A DNA stretch of 64,000 nt from assembly GCF_000827595.2 (NCBI RefSeq), contig NZ_LN776194.1, forward strand, positions 1 to 64,000. The letters run 5' to 3'. The stretch comes from Necropsobacter massiliensis. GTDB taxonomy: Bacteria; Pseudomonadota; Gammaproteobacteria; Enterobacterales; Pasteurellaceae. Below, piece after piece: positions 49,867 to 60,057 of this stretch. Both the position numbers and the translations under genes were made by a program. Below the pieces are notes generated by a model that was not told the origin of the DNA, did not search any database, and saw nothing but the letters and a program-made list of their open reading frames with translations. The stretch's first letter is position 1, and every line of letters starts with the position of its first letter.

Positions 49867-49906
49867 CAAGGGCTGAGACCGATGATAATATCGGACTCAG
49901 CCCTTG
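49867..49906. other. Large imperfect hairpin between ppc and the degP-type gene
   Basis: The 306-bp gap between ppc and the protease gene contains CAAGGGCTGAG...CCGAT (49867-49883) and its complement ATCGG...CTCAGCCCTTG (49890-49906). One A·A mismatch breaks a 16-17 bp stem around a 6-base loop. No U tract follows on the minus strand. It may be a ppc terminator of unusual form, a processed leader or an extragenic palindrome. An uptake signal lies near 49939. Nothing else is visible. Confidence 0.5.
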
Positions 49907-49970
49907 TCTCAGCCATTTATATAAACTCGGCTTAAATCGACCGCACTTTTCGGTGCGATTGGCAGCAAGG

Positions 49971-52610
49971 CTAGCCGGTGTTACGCATACCAGCCGCAAT
50001 GCCGGTGATTGTAATCATCAGCGCTTGTTCCACATCCGGGTTCGGATTTTCCGGATTTTCACGTAAACGGCGCAGTAATTCCACCTGCAACAGATTCAAC
50101 GGATCGGTATAAACATTGCGCAATGCGATAGACTCGGCAACCCAAGGCAGATCGGACATCAGCTGATCTTCATGAGATAAGGACAGCACAGTTTTGATAT
50201 CCTGTTTTAGTTGCGCGCGTAAAGATTCGCCCAGATACCAGAGTTCTTTTTTTACCAGATGCTGATCGTAGTGTTCAGACAGCCAGGTATCGGTTTTGCT
50301 GAATACCATTTCCAGCATACCGATACGGGTGGAGAAAAACGGCCAGAGTTTACACATTTCTTCAATAATGGCTCTGTTGCCGTTTTCAATTGCCAATCGC
50401 ACCGACGCGCCGGCGCCCAGCCAAGCTGGCAACATTAAGCGGTTTTGCATCCAGGCGAAAATCCAAGGAATTGCACGCAGGCTTTCCACGCCGCCGTTCG
50501 GATTACGTTTTGCCGGGCGAGAACCTAACGGCAGTTTGGATAATTCCTGTTCCGGGGTGGCGGAACGGAAATAGGGCACGAAATCTTTGTCGCCGCGGAC
50601 GACATCGCGATAAATTTTACAAGAAGAGGCGGATAATTCTTCCATCACTGCACGCCAGCTGTCTTTCGGTTCCGGCGGTGGCAGTAGGTTCGCTTCCAGA
50701 ATTGCGCTGGCATAAAGATCTAAACTGGCGACGGCGACTGCCGGCAAACCAAGTTTAAAGCGGATCATCTCACCTTGTTCCGTTACCCGTAAGCCGTTTT
50801 TCAGTGAACGCGGCGGTTGCGATAATAATGCAGCGTGCGCCGGTGCACCGCCGCGACCGATTGTACCGCCGCGCCCATGGAACAACGTCAGTTCGATACC
50901 CAGTTTTTCACACAGATTTACCAGTTGTTCCTGTGCGCGGTACTGCGCCCAAGACGCCGCCATCATCCCGGCATCTTTAGCACTGTCGGAGTAGCCGATC
51001 ATCACCATTTGTTTGTTATTGATAACACCGCGATACCAGCCCACGTTGAATAACTGAGTCATCACCTCCTCAGAGGCGTCAAGGTCGTCAAGGGTTTCAA
51101 ATAGCGGCACTACCGGCAGGTGATAAGGCACACCGGCTTCTTTTAACAATAAATGTACCGCCAATACATCGGAGGCGGTACGCGCCATGGAGATGATATA
51201 GCAAGAGATGACGCCTTCCGGCTGTTCGGCAATGACTTTGCAGGTATCCAGCACTTCCTGCGTTTGTGCAGACGGCTGCCAGTTACGCGGTACCAGCGGA
51301 CGACGCGAGCTTAATTCACGAATTAAAAAGGCTTGTTTATCGTCTTCTGTCCATTGAGCATAATCGCCCAAACCGATATAACGGGTGATTTCGGCAATGG
51401 CATCGGCATGGCGGGTGCTTTCCTGACGAATATCCAGACGAGATAAGGCAAGCCCGAAACAGCGAATGCGACGCAGACAATCAAGCAGCGCACCGTTTGC
51501 GATAATCCGCATGCCGCATTGATGTAAGGATTGATAACAATCGTACAGCGGTTCCCAGAGTTGATTATCGTCGATCAGAATTTCACTTTTATCAATGGTT
51601 AACGGTTTGTCTTCCAGAATGTAACCGTAGTAGGCAACGGTTTTAATTAATTTGGTACGCAGTGCTTTGACCACGACCCGATAAGGTTCCAAATGATCGC
51701 CGTATTTTTCCCGGAATTGTGCGGTACACTGCACCACAGAAAGCTCATCGGCAAGCGCTTTAATATCTTCCAGAAACAGTTCCGCTGCTTTCCAACGGTT
51801 CATTGCCAGCACGCGACGGGTGGTTTGCGCGGTAACGAAAGGGTTGCCGTCACGGTCGCCACCCATCCACGAAGAAAAACGCACCGGCGCAAGCCCCACC
51901 GGATGCTGGACGCCGAAATTTTTTTCTAAATGGAAATTAAGCTGACGGCAAAATTCCGGCACGGCTTTCCACAGGCTGTTTTCAATGACTGCCATACCGC
52001 CTTTGGCTTCATCTACCGGGGTCGGGCGTTGAGTACGGATTTCATTGGTGTGCCAGGCAAGGGCAATCAGCTGCATTAAACGGCGTTTCAGTTTTGTGCT
52101 TTCCGCTTCGGTTAAATCGTCATGTTCCAAACGGTTTAAACAACGGTTGATCTCAATGTGTTTGTGCCCCAACGAACGACGGGTGACTTCGGTCGGATGT
52201 GCGGTCAGTACCAGCTCGATTAACAGTTTTTCCACTGTGGCAAGCACTTTTTCTTTTGCCACATTCTGTTGTTTCAATCGGGTAAATAAGGCTTCCAAAG
52301 AGCGATCGGAGGATTCCTGATCAATATGTCGGCGAGAAACGGTTTGATATTGTTCGGCAATATTGGTCAGATTGAGGAAATGATTAAAGGCGCGTGCAAC
52401 GGGGATAATATTGTCGTTGGAAATCGTCGCCAACGTGTCCAAAAGTTGCTTGCGGGCTTGTTCGTCTCCGGCGCGGGAGTTACGCGACAGCACCCGGATA
52501 TTTTCGATTAAATCCAAAATATCGCTGCCCTGAGCATCGCTGATCGTTTCGCCCAGAAAATGCCCCAGCATATTGATATTGTTACGCATCGTAGAGTATT
52601 GTTGAATCAT
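49971..52610 (-). CDS. ppc: Phosphoenolpyruvate carboxylase
   Basis: Adds bicarbonate to PEP to make oxaloacetate, the main anaplerotic step and, in capnophilic Pasteurellaceae, a route towards succinate. The 879 residues carry the catalytic His motif [13 protein letters not shown], the Arg/Asp substrate loop [10 protein letters not shown] and [31 protein letters not shown] helices and the C-terminal MRNTG, needed for allosteric control, are also present. ATG 52610 is set by AGAGG upstream and by the E. coli N-terminus. The frame extends 24 codons further without support. Confidence 0.97.
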   Translation of the reverse strand: MIQQYSTMRNNINMLGHFLGETISDAQGSDILDLIENIRVLSRNSRAGDEQARKQLLDTLATISNDNIIPVARAFNHFLNLTNIAEQYQTVSRRHIDQESSDRSLEALFTRLKQQNVAKEKVLATVEKLLIELVLTAHPTEVTRRSLGHKHIEINRCLNRLEHDDLTEAESTKLKRRLMQLIALAWHTNEIRTQRPTPVDEAKGGMAVIENSLWKAVPEFCRQLNFHLEKNFGVQHPVGLAPVRFSSWMGGDRDGNPFVTAQTTRRVLAMNRWKAAELFLEDIKALADELSVVQCTAQFREKYGDHLEPYRVVVKALRTKLIKTVAYYGYILEDKPLTIDKSEILIDDNQLWEPLYDCYQSLHQCGMRIIANGALLDCLRRIRCFGLALSRLDIRQESTRHADAIAEITRYIGLGDYAQWTEDDKQAFLIRELSSRRPLVPRNWQPSAQTQEVLDTCKVIAEQPEGVISCYIISMARTASDVLAVHLLLKEAGVPYHLPVVPLFETLDDLDASEEVMTQLFNVGWYRGVINNKQMVMIGYSDSAKDAGMMAASWAQYRAQEQLVNLCEKLGIELTLFHGRGGTIGRGGAPAHAALLSQPPRSLKNGLRVTEQGEMIRFKLGLPAVAVASLDLYASAILEANLLPPPEPKDSWRAVMEELSASSCKIYRDVVRGDKDFVPYFRSATPEQELSKLPLGSRPAKRNPNGGVESLRAIPWIFAWMQNRLMLPAWLGAGASVRLAIENGNRAIIEEMCKLWPFFSTRIGMLEMVFSKTDTWLSEHYDQHLVKKELWYLGESLRAQLKQDIKTVLSLSHEDQLMSDLPWVAESIALRNVYTDPLNLLQVELLRRLRENPENPNPDVEQALMITITGIAAGMRNTG

Positions 52611-52953
52611 AATCGCCTCTTTAGTCAATAATAAATTGTAGGTATTGGCTATAGGTATAACGAAAAACGAGAGAAAGGTCAAACAGAATTAATTTAAAAT
52701 ATTAAAAAATAGATAAAAAGTTATTTTTGTGTATTTTAATTAATTAAACCATAATTTAATTAAATTATTTTTATTAAAGTTAAGTTTTTGTTAAAGAGTA
52801 GTTCTTGCCTTTCCATCGCTTGAATGGATAAAAGTGCGGTGGTTTTTTTCAATGTTTCCAGCATTACACATGAGCGTTTTGTGCTTTGCCGCATAATGCC
52901 GGAAGGAGCGGGATTGCGAGGAAAACGTTAAATGAGCGTTTTCCTCGGATATG
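52611..52953. other. ppc upstream region
   Basis: 343-bp gap between purR and ppc, both on the minus strand. It is strongly A+T-rich near 52690-52790, with several TTAATTAA-type repeats that could be a promoter up-element for ppc. It holds an uptake signal near 52832 and a perfect hairpin GAGGAAAACG/CGTTTTCCTC at 52918-52946 just after purR. That hairpin may act as a terminator although it lacks a U tract. No gene was found. Confidence 0.5.
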
Positions 52954-53970
52954 TTATTCCGCTGCGGGGGTTAGTTTCTTAACGGATTTGCGGATCACCA
53001 GCTCCGGATATAATTCGATAATATCATGCTGACCGGATTTGTCGCTGATTCGGCGGAACAGTAAATTAACAGCCTGGGCGCCCAAGCGGGATTTTGATTG
53101 ATGGATTGTGGTCAGCGGTGGCGAGTAGAAACGCGAGGCGTGAATATTGTCATAGCCGATGATGGAAATATCATCAGGAACGGTTAAGCCCTTTTCGCCG
53201 ATAGCGGAAATAGCGCCCAGCGCCATAACATCGTTACAGCAGAATACCGCACTTGGTAAGGTTTCTTGTGCCAGAATTTTATTCATACATTCATAGCCGT
53301 CTTCAGGTTCAAAAAAGCCTTCCATCACCCAGTCCGGATTTATTGCAAGACCGGCTTCCCGCATGGCTTTGACAAATCCTTCATAGCGGGTTTTGGCGGT
53401 GGTTTTAGTCAGCTCGCCGGCGATAATGCCGATGGACCGATGTCCGTTATCAATCAGATATTTGGTGGCGATATAACCGCCGTCAAAGCTGTTGTCCTGA
53501 ATGATATCCGTGTGCGGATTGCTCGGTCCCCAATCCATGACCACCATTGGCAAATCGGTCAGATTGGCGAGTAAGTCTAAGGAGTCCTGCGCATATTCCG
53601 AACACATTACCAGCAAGCCGTCGACTCGCTTTTTAGCCAACATTTCAAGGTGGTTTTTGATTTTTTCCGGATTATTCTGAGTATTGCATAAAAATAACGA
53701 ATAGCCCTGACGGTAGCAGTGTTCCTCGACCGCATGAATAATTTCGGCGAAGTAGGGTGCTTCGCTGGTGGTGACGATCATCCCGATCGATTTGGTGGTA
53801 TTCACTTTTAAGCTGCGCGCGACCGCACTTGGCGAATAATTTAGCTCATGAATTGCCTGTAGGACGAGTTTTTCCGTTTCCGGCGCCACAAAGCGCGTTT
53901 TGTTGATGACATGGGAAACCGTGGTGGTTGAGACACCGGCGGTTTTTGCCACATCTTTAATTGTTGCCAT
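52954..53970 (-). CDS. purR: Purine repressor PurR
   Basis: LacI-family repressor of purine synthesis genes with hypoxanthine or guanine as corepressor. The 338-residue protein has the helix-turn-helix [26 protein letters not shown] and the hinge helix [12 protein letters not shown] that inserts a Leu into the operator. Its ligand domain matches PurR, for example [26 protein letters not shown]. The neighbour upstream (ynhF-like) is the same as beside E. coli purR, which supports orthology. No ACGCAAACGTTTGCGT-type operator was recognised here or before purK. Confidence 0.95.
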   Translation of the reverse strand: MATIKDVAKTAGVSTTTVSHVINKTRFVAPETEKLVLQAIHELNYSPSAVARSLKVNTTKSIGMIVTTSEAPYFAEIIHAVEEHCYRQGYSLFLCNTQNNPEKIKNHLEMLAKKRVDGLLVMCSEYAQDSLDLLANLTDLPMVVMDWGPSNPHTDIIQDNSFDGGYIATKYLIDNGHRSIGIIAGELTKTTAKTRYEGFVKAMREAGLAINPDWVMEGFFEPEDGYECMNKILAQETLPSAVFCCNDVMALGAISAIGEKGLTVPDDISIIGYDNIHASRFYSPPLTTIHQSKSRLGAQAVNLLFRRISDKSGQHDIIELYPELVIRKSVKKLTPAAE

Positions 53971-54147
53971 AATAGCCTCCGTAAAATTTGCCGGCTATTA
54001 TAAAGATTGAGGCGGAGCAGGTTAATAGAGTAACAACAAAAATTTGCGTAATGTCACAGATTTTAGTTAAAAAAGGAAAGTTATTTCTTTTTATTCAACC
54101 TGTTGATATAATTCTGACCGATTTAGTCAAATTTGAGGAGAGTGATT

Positions 54148-54228
54148 ATGGGTACATTCGGTTATTCTATGCTGACGGTCGTTTTGGCCTTGGCGATGAT
54201 TATTACATTGGCATCGTCCATTTTTTAA
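54148..54228 (+). CDS. ynhF: YnhF-like small membrane protein
   Basis: 26-residue peptide MGTFGYSMLTVVLALAMIITLASSIF, essentially one membrane helix. GAGGAG lies 7 bases before the ATG, TATAAT stands at 54107-54112, and a perfect terminator follows, so it is a complete small transcription unit. E. coli ynhF, a 29-residue membrane peptide of unknown role, occupies the same place beside purR. Orthology is inferred from position and character, since sequence identity over so few residues is weak. Confidence 0.75.
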   Translation: MGTFGYSMLTVVLALAMIITLASSIF

Positions 54229-54241
54229 CTGGTTATAGGGA

Positions 54242-54270
54242 AAACCTCTTTGTGATAAAAGAGGTTTTTT
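54242..54270 (+). terminator. ynhF terminator
   Basis: AAACCTCTTT (54242-54251) pairs with AAAGAGGTTT (54258-54267), followed by a T run. Confidence 0.9.
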
Positions 54271-54290
54271 GTTCCGGCAGGTTTAACGGA

Positions 54291-55070
54291 TTAATTCAGC
54301 CGGTTTTTATCCAACGCGGCATCCTGACTTTCCCAACCGACATATTCGCCGCTAAATTGAATCGCCATATTTTCAAATTTTTCCACATAAGCAAAAATTT
54401 CACCGTCATCCAAAGCCAGTTCCTGTTCCAGTTTCACCAGATAGACGTTTTCTTCTTCATCCAATGCGATCGGTAGATTGGTATGTTTTAGCGTGGTAAA
54501 GGCAATATCGTTGCTGGTGACATAGTCTAAAAAATGGTACATATCGTCTTCCTGTGGAAAGTGAAAGCTATGTTCGATCAGATAAATCTCTGCCAGATTA
54601 CGACCGTTATGTACCAACATATCCAGCACTTCTTCCGTGGCGTTGATTTTAATTTCCAGCGGCGAGGGCAACAGGAAGTCAAAGTAAATATCCCATAGCG
54701 GATCATCTTGTTCATTAATTTCCGTAATTGTCGGAAATTGCTGTAATACCGCCAATAACGGCGCAGCCTGATTGCAGTAAAAATGCAATTTAGCTCGTTG
54801 TGCCGAAATAATATAGCCGGCATAAAGCACCGCGGGCAGCGTACACAACAGGGCGGAAACTTTAACGATTTCATTTAGCAACGATTGATATGCTTCCGGT
54901 AACGGCAGACCGTTATCTTCAGCGTGATACGGCAATGAAAATTGCAGTATTTTCGTATATTTTCCTTCGCCGGCGGTATATTGTTCAAGCAGTGTCAGAT
55001 TCACCGCAAAAATTGCGGGCTTGTCATTGACCATAGAACGGTAATTCTGCCAGTTTTGCGTTACATCCAT
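54291..55070 (-). CDS. DUF695/RraB-like protein (TIGR01619 type)
   Basis: 259-residue soluble acidic protein. It resembles the H. influenzae protein encoded beside xthA, with an N-terminal DUF695-like region (WQNYRSMVNDKPAIFAVNL). The C-terminal half (from about EEVLDMLVHNGRNLAEIYLIEHSFHFP) resembles RraB, the RNase E inhibitor fold. ATG 55070 has AGAGG upstream and lies 9 bp after xthA, so the two share a transcript. Inhibition of RNase E is a hypothesis from the fold only. Confidence 0.68.
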   Translation of the reverse strand: MDVTQNWQNYRSMVNDKPAIFAVNLTLLEQYTAGEGKYTKILQFSLPYHAEDNGLPLPEAYQSLLNEIVKVSALLCTLPAVLYAGYIISAQRAKLHFYCNQAAPLLAVLQQFPTITEINEQDDPLWDIYFDFLLPSPLEIKINATEEVLDMLVHNGRNLAEIYLIEHSFHFPQEDDMYHFLDYVTSNDIAFTTLKHTNLPIALDEEENVYLVKLEQELALDDGEIFAYVEKFENMAIQFSGEYVGWESQDAALDKNRLN

Positions 55071-55079
55071 TGAAACCTC

Positions 55080-55883
55080 TTAGTCAAATTCAGCCCAGAT
55101 CGGCGCATGATCGGAAGGTTTTTCCATAGCCCGGATATCCAGCGCAATTCCCGTACCAACGCAACGGTGCGCCAATGCCGTATTGGCAAGAATATGATCG
55201 ATACGTAATCCGCGGTTATCGTTAAAGCCTTTGGAACGATAATCAAACCAAGAAAACTTATCGTTTACCGTTGGGTTAAGATAACGAAAGGTATCCACCA
55301 ACCCGTAGTCATACAAGCGATTGATCCACTCCCTCTCTTCCGGTAAAAAGGAACATTTACCGGTACGCAACCAACGTTTACGGTTTTCTTCACCGATACC
55401 GATATCCGAATCCGTCGGGCTGATATTCATATCGCCCATAATAATGACCGGATTATCTTTATTGTGTTCATGTTCTAAATAATGCTGTAGATCGGCATAA
55501 AACTTTTGTTTTGCCGGGAATTTAGTGGCGTGGTTACGGCTTTCTCCTTGCGGAAAATAACCGTTAATCACAGTCAGCATGCCGAAAGGCGTATCCAAAT
55601 CAGTCATAATAATTCTGCGCTGCGCATCTTGATCGTCTGTCGGAAATCCTTTGCGCACGGCTTTCGGTTCCTGTTTGAGCAGCAGCGCTACACCGTAATG
55701 CCCTTTCTGACCGTGATAATAAACATGATAGCCCAGATGTTCGACCAGATTGTGCGGAAAATCTTCATCGGCGACTTTAATTTCCTGCAGCCCGAGAATA
55801 TCGGGGCGGTATTGTTCGATAATCGCCTCAAGCTGATGCGGTCTTGCTCTTAGTCCGTTGATATTAAAAGACATTATTTTCAT
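55080..55883 (-). CDS. xthA: Exodeoxyribonuclease III
   Basis: Class II AP endonuclease and 3'-5' exonuclease in base excision repair. The 267 residues include the metal-binding [29 protein letters not shown] with catalytic Asp and Asn, and the C-terminal His in [13 protein letters not shown]. Length equals that of E. coli XthA. It begins a two-gene minus-strand unit and is divergent from torY across a 258-bp region that carries the FNR box. Confidence 0.97.
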   Translation of the reverse strand: MKIMSFNINGLRARPHQLEAIIEQYRPDILGLQEIKVADEDFPHNLVEHLGYHVYYHGQKGHYGVALLLKQEPKAVRKGFPTDDQDAQRRIIMTDLDTPFGMLTVINGYFPQGESRNHATKFPAKQKFYADLQHYLEHEHNKDNPVIIMGDMNISPTDSDIGIGEENRKRWLRTGKCSFLPEEREWINRLYDYGLVDTFRYLNPTVNDKFSWFDYRSKGFNDNRGLRIDHILANTALAHRCVGTGIALDIRAMEKPSDHAPIWAEFD

Positions 55884-56051
55884 ATTTGTTAACCTGTTGA
55901 AATAATTTGCGAATATTTACGCCGTATTATACTTGATTATCACGCGTTCATAAATGCGGAAAAAAATCAGGATAAACATTAACCTCTTGAATTATCGTCT
56001 ATTTAGAAAAGTGCGGATGATATAAGAAACGATTTTGTTTTTTGACTGCGA

Positions 56052-56093
56052 TTGACATATATCAAAATGGCGCAAAATGAAACGTTTTATGAT
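56052..56093 (+). promoter_or_regulatory. FNR box and promoter of torYZ
   Basis: TTGACATATATCAA (56052-56065) matches the FNR consensus TTGAT-N4-ATCAA at 9 of 10 positions. TATGAT (56088-56093) is a -10 box, with a predicted start near 56100. The FNR centre is then 41.5 bases upstream, the class II activation position. Anaerobic induction of the operon is strongly suggested. Confidence 0.82.
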
Positions 56094-56141
56094 AGGCATC
56101 TGCGTTAAAGGATGAATGATGATGCAATGGAGTGGGGGACA

Positions 56142-57263
56142 ATGGCAAAAAAATTCAAGAAAAAAGCTATTTTAGGCGGGTTGGTGCTGATGCTGATCGG
56201 CGCCGGCTTATGGGGTGGCGCGCAATATGCGATGAAAACGACCAATGCGACAGAATTTTGTGTCAGCTGCCATTCAATGAGTTATCCGAAACAAGAATGG
56301 GAAGGTAGCGTGCATTTTTCCAACCGCAAGGGAATCCGGGCGCAATGCGCGGATTGTCATGTGCCGTCGCAAGGCTGGCATTATTTCAAAGCTAAGCTGC
56401 TGGCGGTAAAGGATGTGTGGTACGAATGGCAAGGAAAAATCAGCGAACAGGACGATTTTGAAAAACACCGTGCGCAAATGGCGCAAACGGTTTGGGCGCA
56501 GATGAAAGCAACAGATTCTGCCGCCTGTAAAAGTTGCCACGACCCGGATGCGATGATTCTATCGGAACAATCGCAAGCCGCGCAAAAGATGCACAAGCTG
56601 GCATCCGAGACTAACCAAACTTGCATCGATTGCCACAAAGGATTGGTACATTTTATGCCGGATACGCAAGCCGATAATGCGACGGCGGGTGATGAACTGG
56701 CGAAACACGGTGGTCAATTTGCAGCTGATGACAAAACGCTTTACGCCTTAATGATGTCGGCAGCGACATTGGCGGACGGCGGCGAAGTACGTTTAATGCC
56801 CTATGCCGAACTGACGGACTGGAAAGTTGACGGCGATCAGTTGACGGCAACGGTGCAAGGCTGGCAACAAAGCGGGGCGGAAACCGTGGTGTATGCCGGG
56901 TTAGGCAAACGGCTGATGGTCGCTTTGTTGGATGACGGGACGAAAGATAAGGTCACGCTTGTTCGCACGGTTTACGATGATGTTACCGCGTCTGACTGGA
57001 AGCAAGTCAGTTTTACGGTGCGACTGCCGAAAGCAAAAACTGCGGCAAATTTGACCGCACTTAATCAGTACGGAAAAAATCTGAATGAAAATTACTGCGG
57101 TGGTTGCCATGCGCCGATTGGTGCCGATCACTATACGGCAAATCAATGGATCGGCGTCGTAAATTCCATGAAAGATCGCACTTCAATGTCTGCTGAGGAG
57201 GTTCGCAGTCTGACGATCTATTTACAGCGCAATGCCAAGGATATGGCAGCAATGGCACGTTAA
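56142..57263 (+). CDS. torY: Pentaheme c-type cytochrome TorY
   Basis: Membrane-anchored cytochrome that passes electrons from menaquinol to the periplasmic reductase encoded next. After an N-terminal anchor (AILGGLVLMLIGAGLWGGAQYA), four NapC/NirT-type heme motifs are seen: CVSCH, CADCH, CKSCH and CIDCH. A fifth, CGGCH, lies in the C-terminal domain, the layout of TorC/TorY. The start at 56142 (MAKKFKKK) is chosen because GGGGGA precedes it; an ATG at 56112 would add ten residues. It is transcribed from an FNR-type promoter and separated from torZ by 305 bp. Confidence 0.88.
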   Translation: MAKKFKKKAILGGLVLMLIGAGLWGGAQYAMKTTNATEFCVSCHSMSYPKQEWEGSVHFSNRKGIRAQCADCHVPSQGWHYFKAKLLAVKDVWYEWQGKISEQDDFEKHRAQMAQTVWAQMKATDSAACKSCHDPDAMILSEQSQAAQKMHKLASETNQTCIDCHKGLVHFMPDTQADNATAGDELAKHGGQFAADDKTLYALMMSAATLADGGEVRLMPYAELTDWKVDGDQLTATVQGWQQSGAETVVYAGLGKRLMVALLDDGTKDKVTLVRTVYDDVTASDWKQVSFTVRLPKAKTAANLTALNQYGKNLNENYCGGCHAPIGADHYTANQWIGVVNSMKDRTSMSAEEVRSLTIYLQRNAKDMAAMAR

Positions 57264-57568
57264 CAGATGCCCGAGATTTAAGGCTTGCGCCTTACGCGCA
57301 GTCATAAACGGTTCTCGTTAAGAGAACATTATCATCCGACTCCGAGCTTGTCAGCCTAAGTCGAAAGATATGGCGACAATGCCTGCAACTTGATTGCACA
57401 TGGTGTGTTTAGAAATGAACACGCCACTCCCTTTAGAAAGGTGTCGTTATTTCACTTTCACAATTGTTTGCGAAAGTCGCGCCCTGTTGGTATTCGGGCG
57501 CGGAAAGCGATAGCGTTCCTTTTCTTTTCGCAACGCCCATTGTGAATCATTCGTCAATGAGGTTTAAC
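57264..57568 (+). other. Structured torY-torZ intercistronic region
   Basis: 305 bp without a coding sequence. It contains a GTTCTC/GAGAAC hairpin (about 57311-57327), CTTTC/GAAAG (57456-57477) and CGCGCCC/GGGCGCG (57479-57485 with 57497-57503). An imperfect GGAA...TTCC hairpin at 57504-57520 is followed by TTTTCTTTTC. This last element resembles a leaky terminator that could lower torZ relative to torY. I cannot match it to a known riboswitch; a molybdenum-cofactor element was considered but not recognised. Confidence 0.45.
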
Positions 57569-60040
57569 ATGAAACAACAGAACAACATTAATCTAAGCCG
57601 ACGTGATTTTCTGAAGAATTCTTCCTTAGGCGTTGCCACCGCCTCTTTCGGCAGTACCGTTGCCGGTAGTTTGCTCGCACCGCAGGCAGTTGCCGCCGAG
57701 CAGCATACGGTAGTCACCGCCGCGCACTGGGGGGCGCTGGGCGTAGTGGTTGAAAACGGGAAAGTCGTCAAATCCGGACCGGCAATTGCACCGGCAGTGG
57801 ACAATGAGTTACAAAGCGTGGTGGCGGATCAGTTATACAGCGAAACCCGGGTAAAATATCCAATGGTGCGCAAAGGCTATTTAGACGGTAATAAAGACAC
57901 CACCCTACGCGGGCGTGATGAATGGGTTAGACTGTCTTGGGAGCAAGCCTTTGAGCTGGTTGCCGGTGAAGTCAAACGGGTGCGCGAGGCTTATGGTCCG
58001 ACTGCCATTTACGCCGGTTCTTATGGTTGGTACAGCGCCGGCGCATTGCATGCGGCACGGACTTTATTGCATCGTTATCTCAACCTGAGCGGTGGATTTG
58101 TCGGTTCCAAAGGCGATTATTCCACCGGCGCCGCACAGGTGATTATGCCACATGTCTTGGGCACTATTGAGGTGTATGAACAGCAAACCAGTTGGGAAAG
58201 TGTGCTGCAACACGCCGATATTGTGGTGTTGTGGGGCGCGAACCCGTTGACGACATTACGCATCGCATGGACATCAACGGATCAACAAGGCATTGAATAT
58301 TGCAAAAAACTGAAAGAAAGCGGCAAACGGGTGATTTGCATCGACCCGGTACGCAGTGAAAGTTGTGAATTTTTCGGCGCTGAATGGCTGCCGATTAATA
58401 CCGCGACTGACGTACCGTTAATGCTGGGCATTGCGCATACGCTGGTGGTAGAAAACAAGCACGATAAAAGTTTCCTGCAAAAATACACCGCCGGTTACGA
58501 TAAATTTGAAGCCTATTTATTGGGTAAAACCGACGGGCAGGCAAAAGATGCTCAATGGGCAAGCAAACTGTGCGGCTTGCCGGTAGACGTGATTAAAGGA
58601 CTGGCAGCCGATTTTTCCAGCAAACGCACCATGCTGATGGGCGGCTGGGGCATGCAGCGTCAGCGCCATGGCGAACAGTCTCACTGGATGCTGGTGACAT
58701 TGGCCGCGATGCTCGGTCAGATCGGCTTGCCGGGCGGCGGATTCGGGTTCAGCTATCATTATGCCAACGGCGGCGTGCCGAGTGCGACCGGCGGTATTCT
58801 AGGGTCAATAACTGCCAATTCTTCCGTTCAGCACGGGGAACAAAGCTGGTTGGCAGGAACCGCAAAAATGGCATTCCCGGTTGCCCGTGTGGCGGACGCC
58901 CTGTTGAATCCGGGCAAAACCATTCAATATAACGGCACAGAAATCACCTATCCCGATATTAAACTGGTGTACTGGGCGGGCGGCAATCCGTTTGTGCATC
59001 ATCAGGATACCAATACGCTGGTCAAAGCGTTTCAGCAACCGCAGACTGTGATCGTCAACGAAGTCAACTGGACGCCGACCGCCCGCATGGCTGATATTGT
59101 ACTGCCGGTCACCACCAGCTATGAGCGTAACGATTTGACTATGTCCGGCGACTATTCAATGTTGAACATTTATCCGATGAAGCAAGTGGTTGAGCCGCAA
59201 TTTGAAGCAAAAAGTGATTACGATATTTTTGCCGAACTGTCGAAGCGCGCCGGTGTTGGTGAACAATTTACCGAAAATAAAAGCGAAATGCAGTGGCTAC
59301 AGGCATTTTATCAGACCGCATTTGAAACAGCGCGTAAAAATCGCGTGTTGATGCCGAAGTTTGAACAATTCTGGCAGGAAAATAAACCGTTGAGCTTTAA
59401 AGCCGGCGAAAAAGCCAAAGCATGGGTGCGTTATGCCGCATTCCGTGATGATCCGTTGCTTAATCCGCTCGGTACGCCGTCAGGTAAAATTGAGATTTAT
59501 TCTGAGGTGGTGGCGAATATGAATTATGATGATTGCAAAGGGCATCCAAGCTGGATGGAACCAGCGGAATTTGCCGGCAATGTGACACCTGAGGCGCCGC
59601 TGGCGCTGGTAACGCCGCATCCGTATTACCGCCTGCACAGTCAACTGGCGCAGACGTCACTGCGGCAAAAATATGCAGTCAATGATCGTGAACCGGTGTT
59701 GATACATCCGGAAGATGCGGTCGCACGCGGGATTACCGATGGCGACATCGTCCGAATCTTCAACCGACGCGGACAGGTATTGGCCGGTGCGGTAGTCACT
59801 GACGGTATTATAAAAGGCACGGTCGCGCTGCATGAAGGTGCATGGTATGATCCTGCCGATCTCGGTCAGTCGGAAAAACCGTTGTGTAAAAACGGCTGTC
59901 CGAATGTACTGACCCGCGATGAAGGCAGCTCAAAACTGGCGCAGGGAAATTCGCCGAATACCTGTATTGTTCAGGTTGAAAAATTTGTCGGTGAAGCGCC
60001 AGACGTGACCGTATTCAAACAACCTAAACACGCTCGGTAA
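57569..60040 (+). CDS. torZ: Periplasmic molybdopterin S/N-oxide reductase (TorZ/MtsZ/BisC type)
   Basis: 823-residue bis-MGD molybdoenzyme exported by Tat: NLSRRDFLKNSSLG gives the twin arginine (Arg11-Arg12), and AVAA|EQHT is the likely cleavage. SYGWYSAG holds the equivalents of Tyr114 and Trp116 of Rhodobacter DMSO reductase. Exactly 31 residues after that Trp comes Ser in GDYSTGAAQ, the expected molybdenum ligand. The Tyr is typical of S-oxide reductases and missing from TorA, so methionine or biotin sulfoxide reduction (MtsZ/BisC-like) is favoured over TMAO. GAGG precedes ATG 57569. Its electron donor is torY upstream. Confidence 0.88.
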   Translation: MKQQNNINLSRRDFLKNSSLGVATASFGSTVAGSLLAPQAVAAEQHTVVTAAHWGALGVVVENGKVVKSGPAIAPAVDNELQSVVADQLYSETRVKYPMVRKGYLDGNKDTTLRGRDEWVRLSWEQAFELVAGEVKRVREAYGPTAIYAGSYGWYSAGALHAARTLLHRYLNLSGGFVGSKGDYSTGAAQVIMPHVLGTIEVYEQQTSWESVLQHADIVVLWGANPLTTLRIAWTSTDQQGIEYCKKLKESGKRVICIDPVRSESCEFFGAEWLPINTATDVPLMLGIAHTLVVENKHDKSFLQKYTAGYDKFEAYLLGKTDGQAKDAQWASKLCGLPVDVIKGLAADFSSKRTMLMGGWGMQRQRHGEQSHWMLVTLAAMLGQIGLPGGGFGFSYHYANGGVPSATGGILGSITANSSVQHGEQSWLAGTAKMAFPVARVADALLNPGKTIQYNGTEITYPDIKLVYWAGGNPFVHHQDTNTLVKAFQQPQTVIVNEVNWTPTARMADIVLPVTTSYERNDLTMSGDYSMLNIYPMKQVVEPQFEAKSDYDIFAELSKRAGVGEQFTENKSEMQWLQAFYQTAFETARKNRVLMPKFEQFWQENKPLSFKAGEKAKAWVRYAAFRDDPLLNPLGTPSGKIEIYSEVVANMNYDDCKGHPSWMEPAEFAGNVTPEAPLALVTPHPYYRLHSQLAQTSLRQKYAVNDREPVLIHPEDAVARGITDGDIVRIFNRRGQVLAGAVVTDGIIKGTVALHEGAWYDPADLGQSEKPLCKNGCPNVLTRDEGSSKLAQGNSPNTCIVQVEKFVGEAPDVTVFKQPKHAR

Positions 60041-60057
60041 ATGAGAAACAGAGCACG

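Noticed and set aside
57264..57568. Molybdenum-cofactor riboswitch between torY and torZ
   Set aside because: Hairpins are present, but I could not match the conserved core of the known Moco element, and its place inside the operon is unusual.
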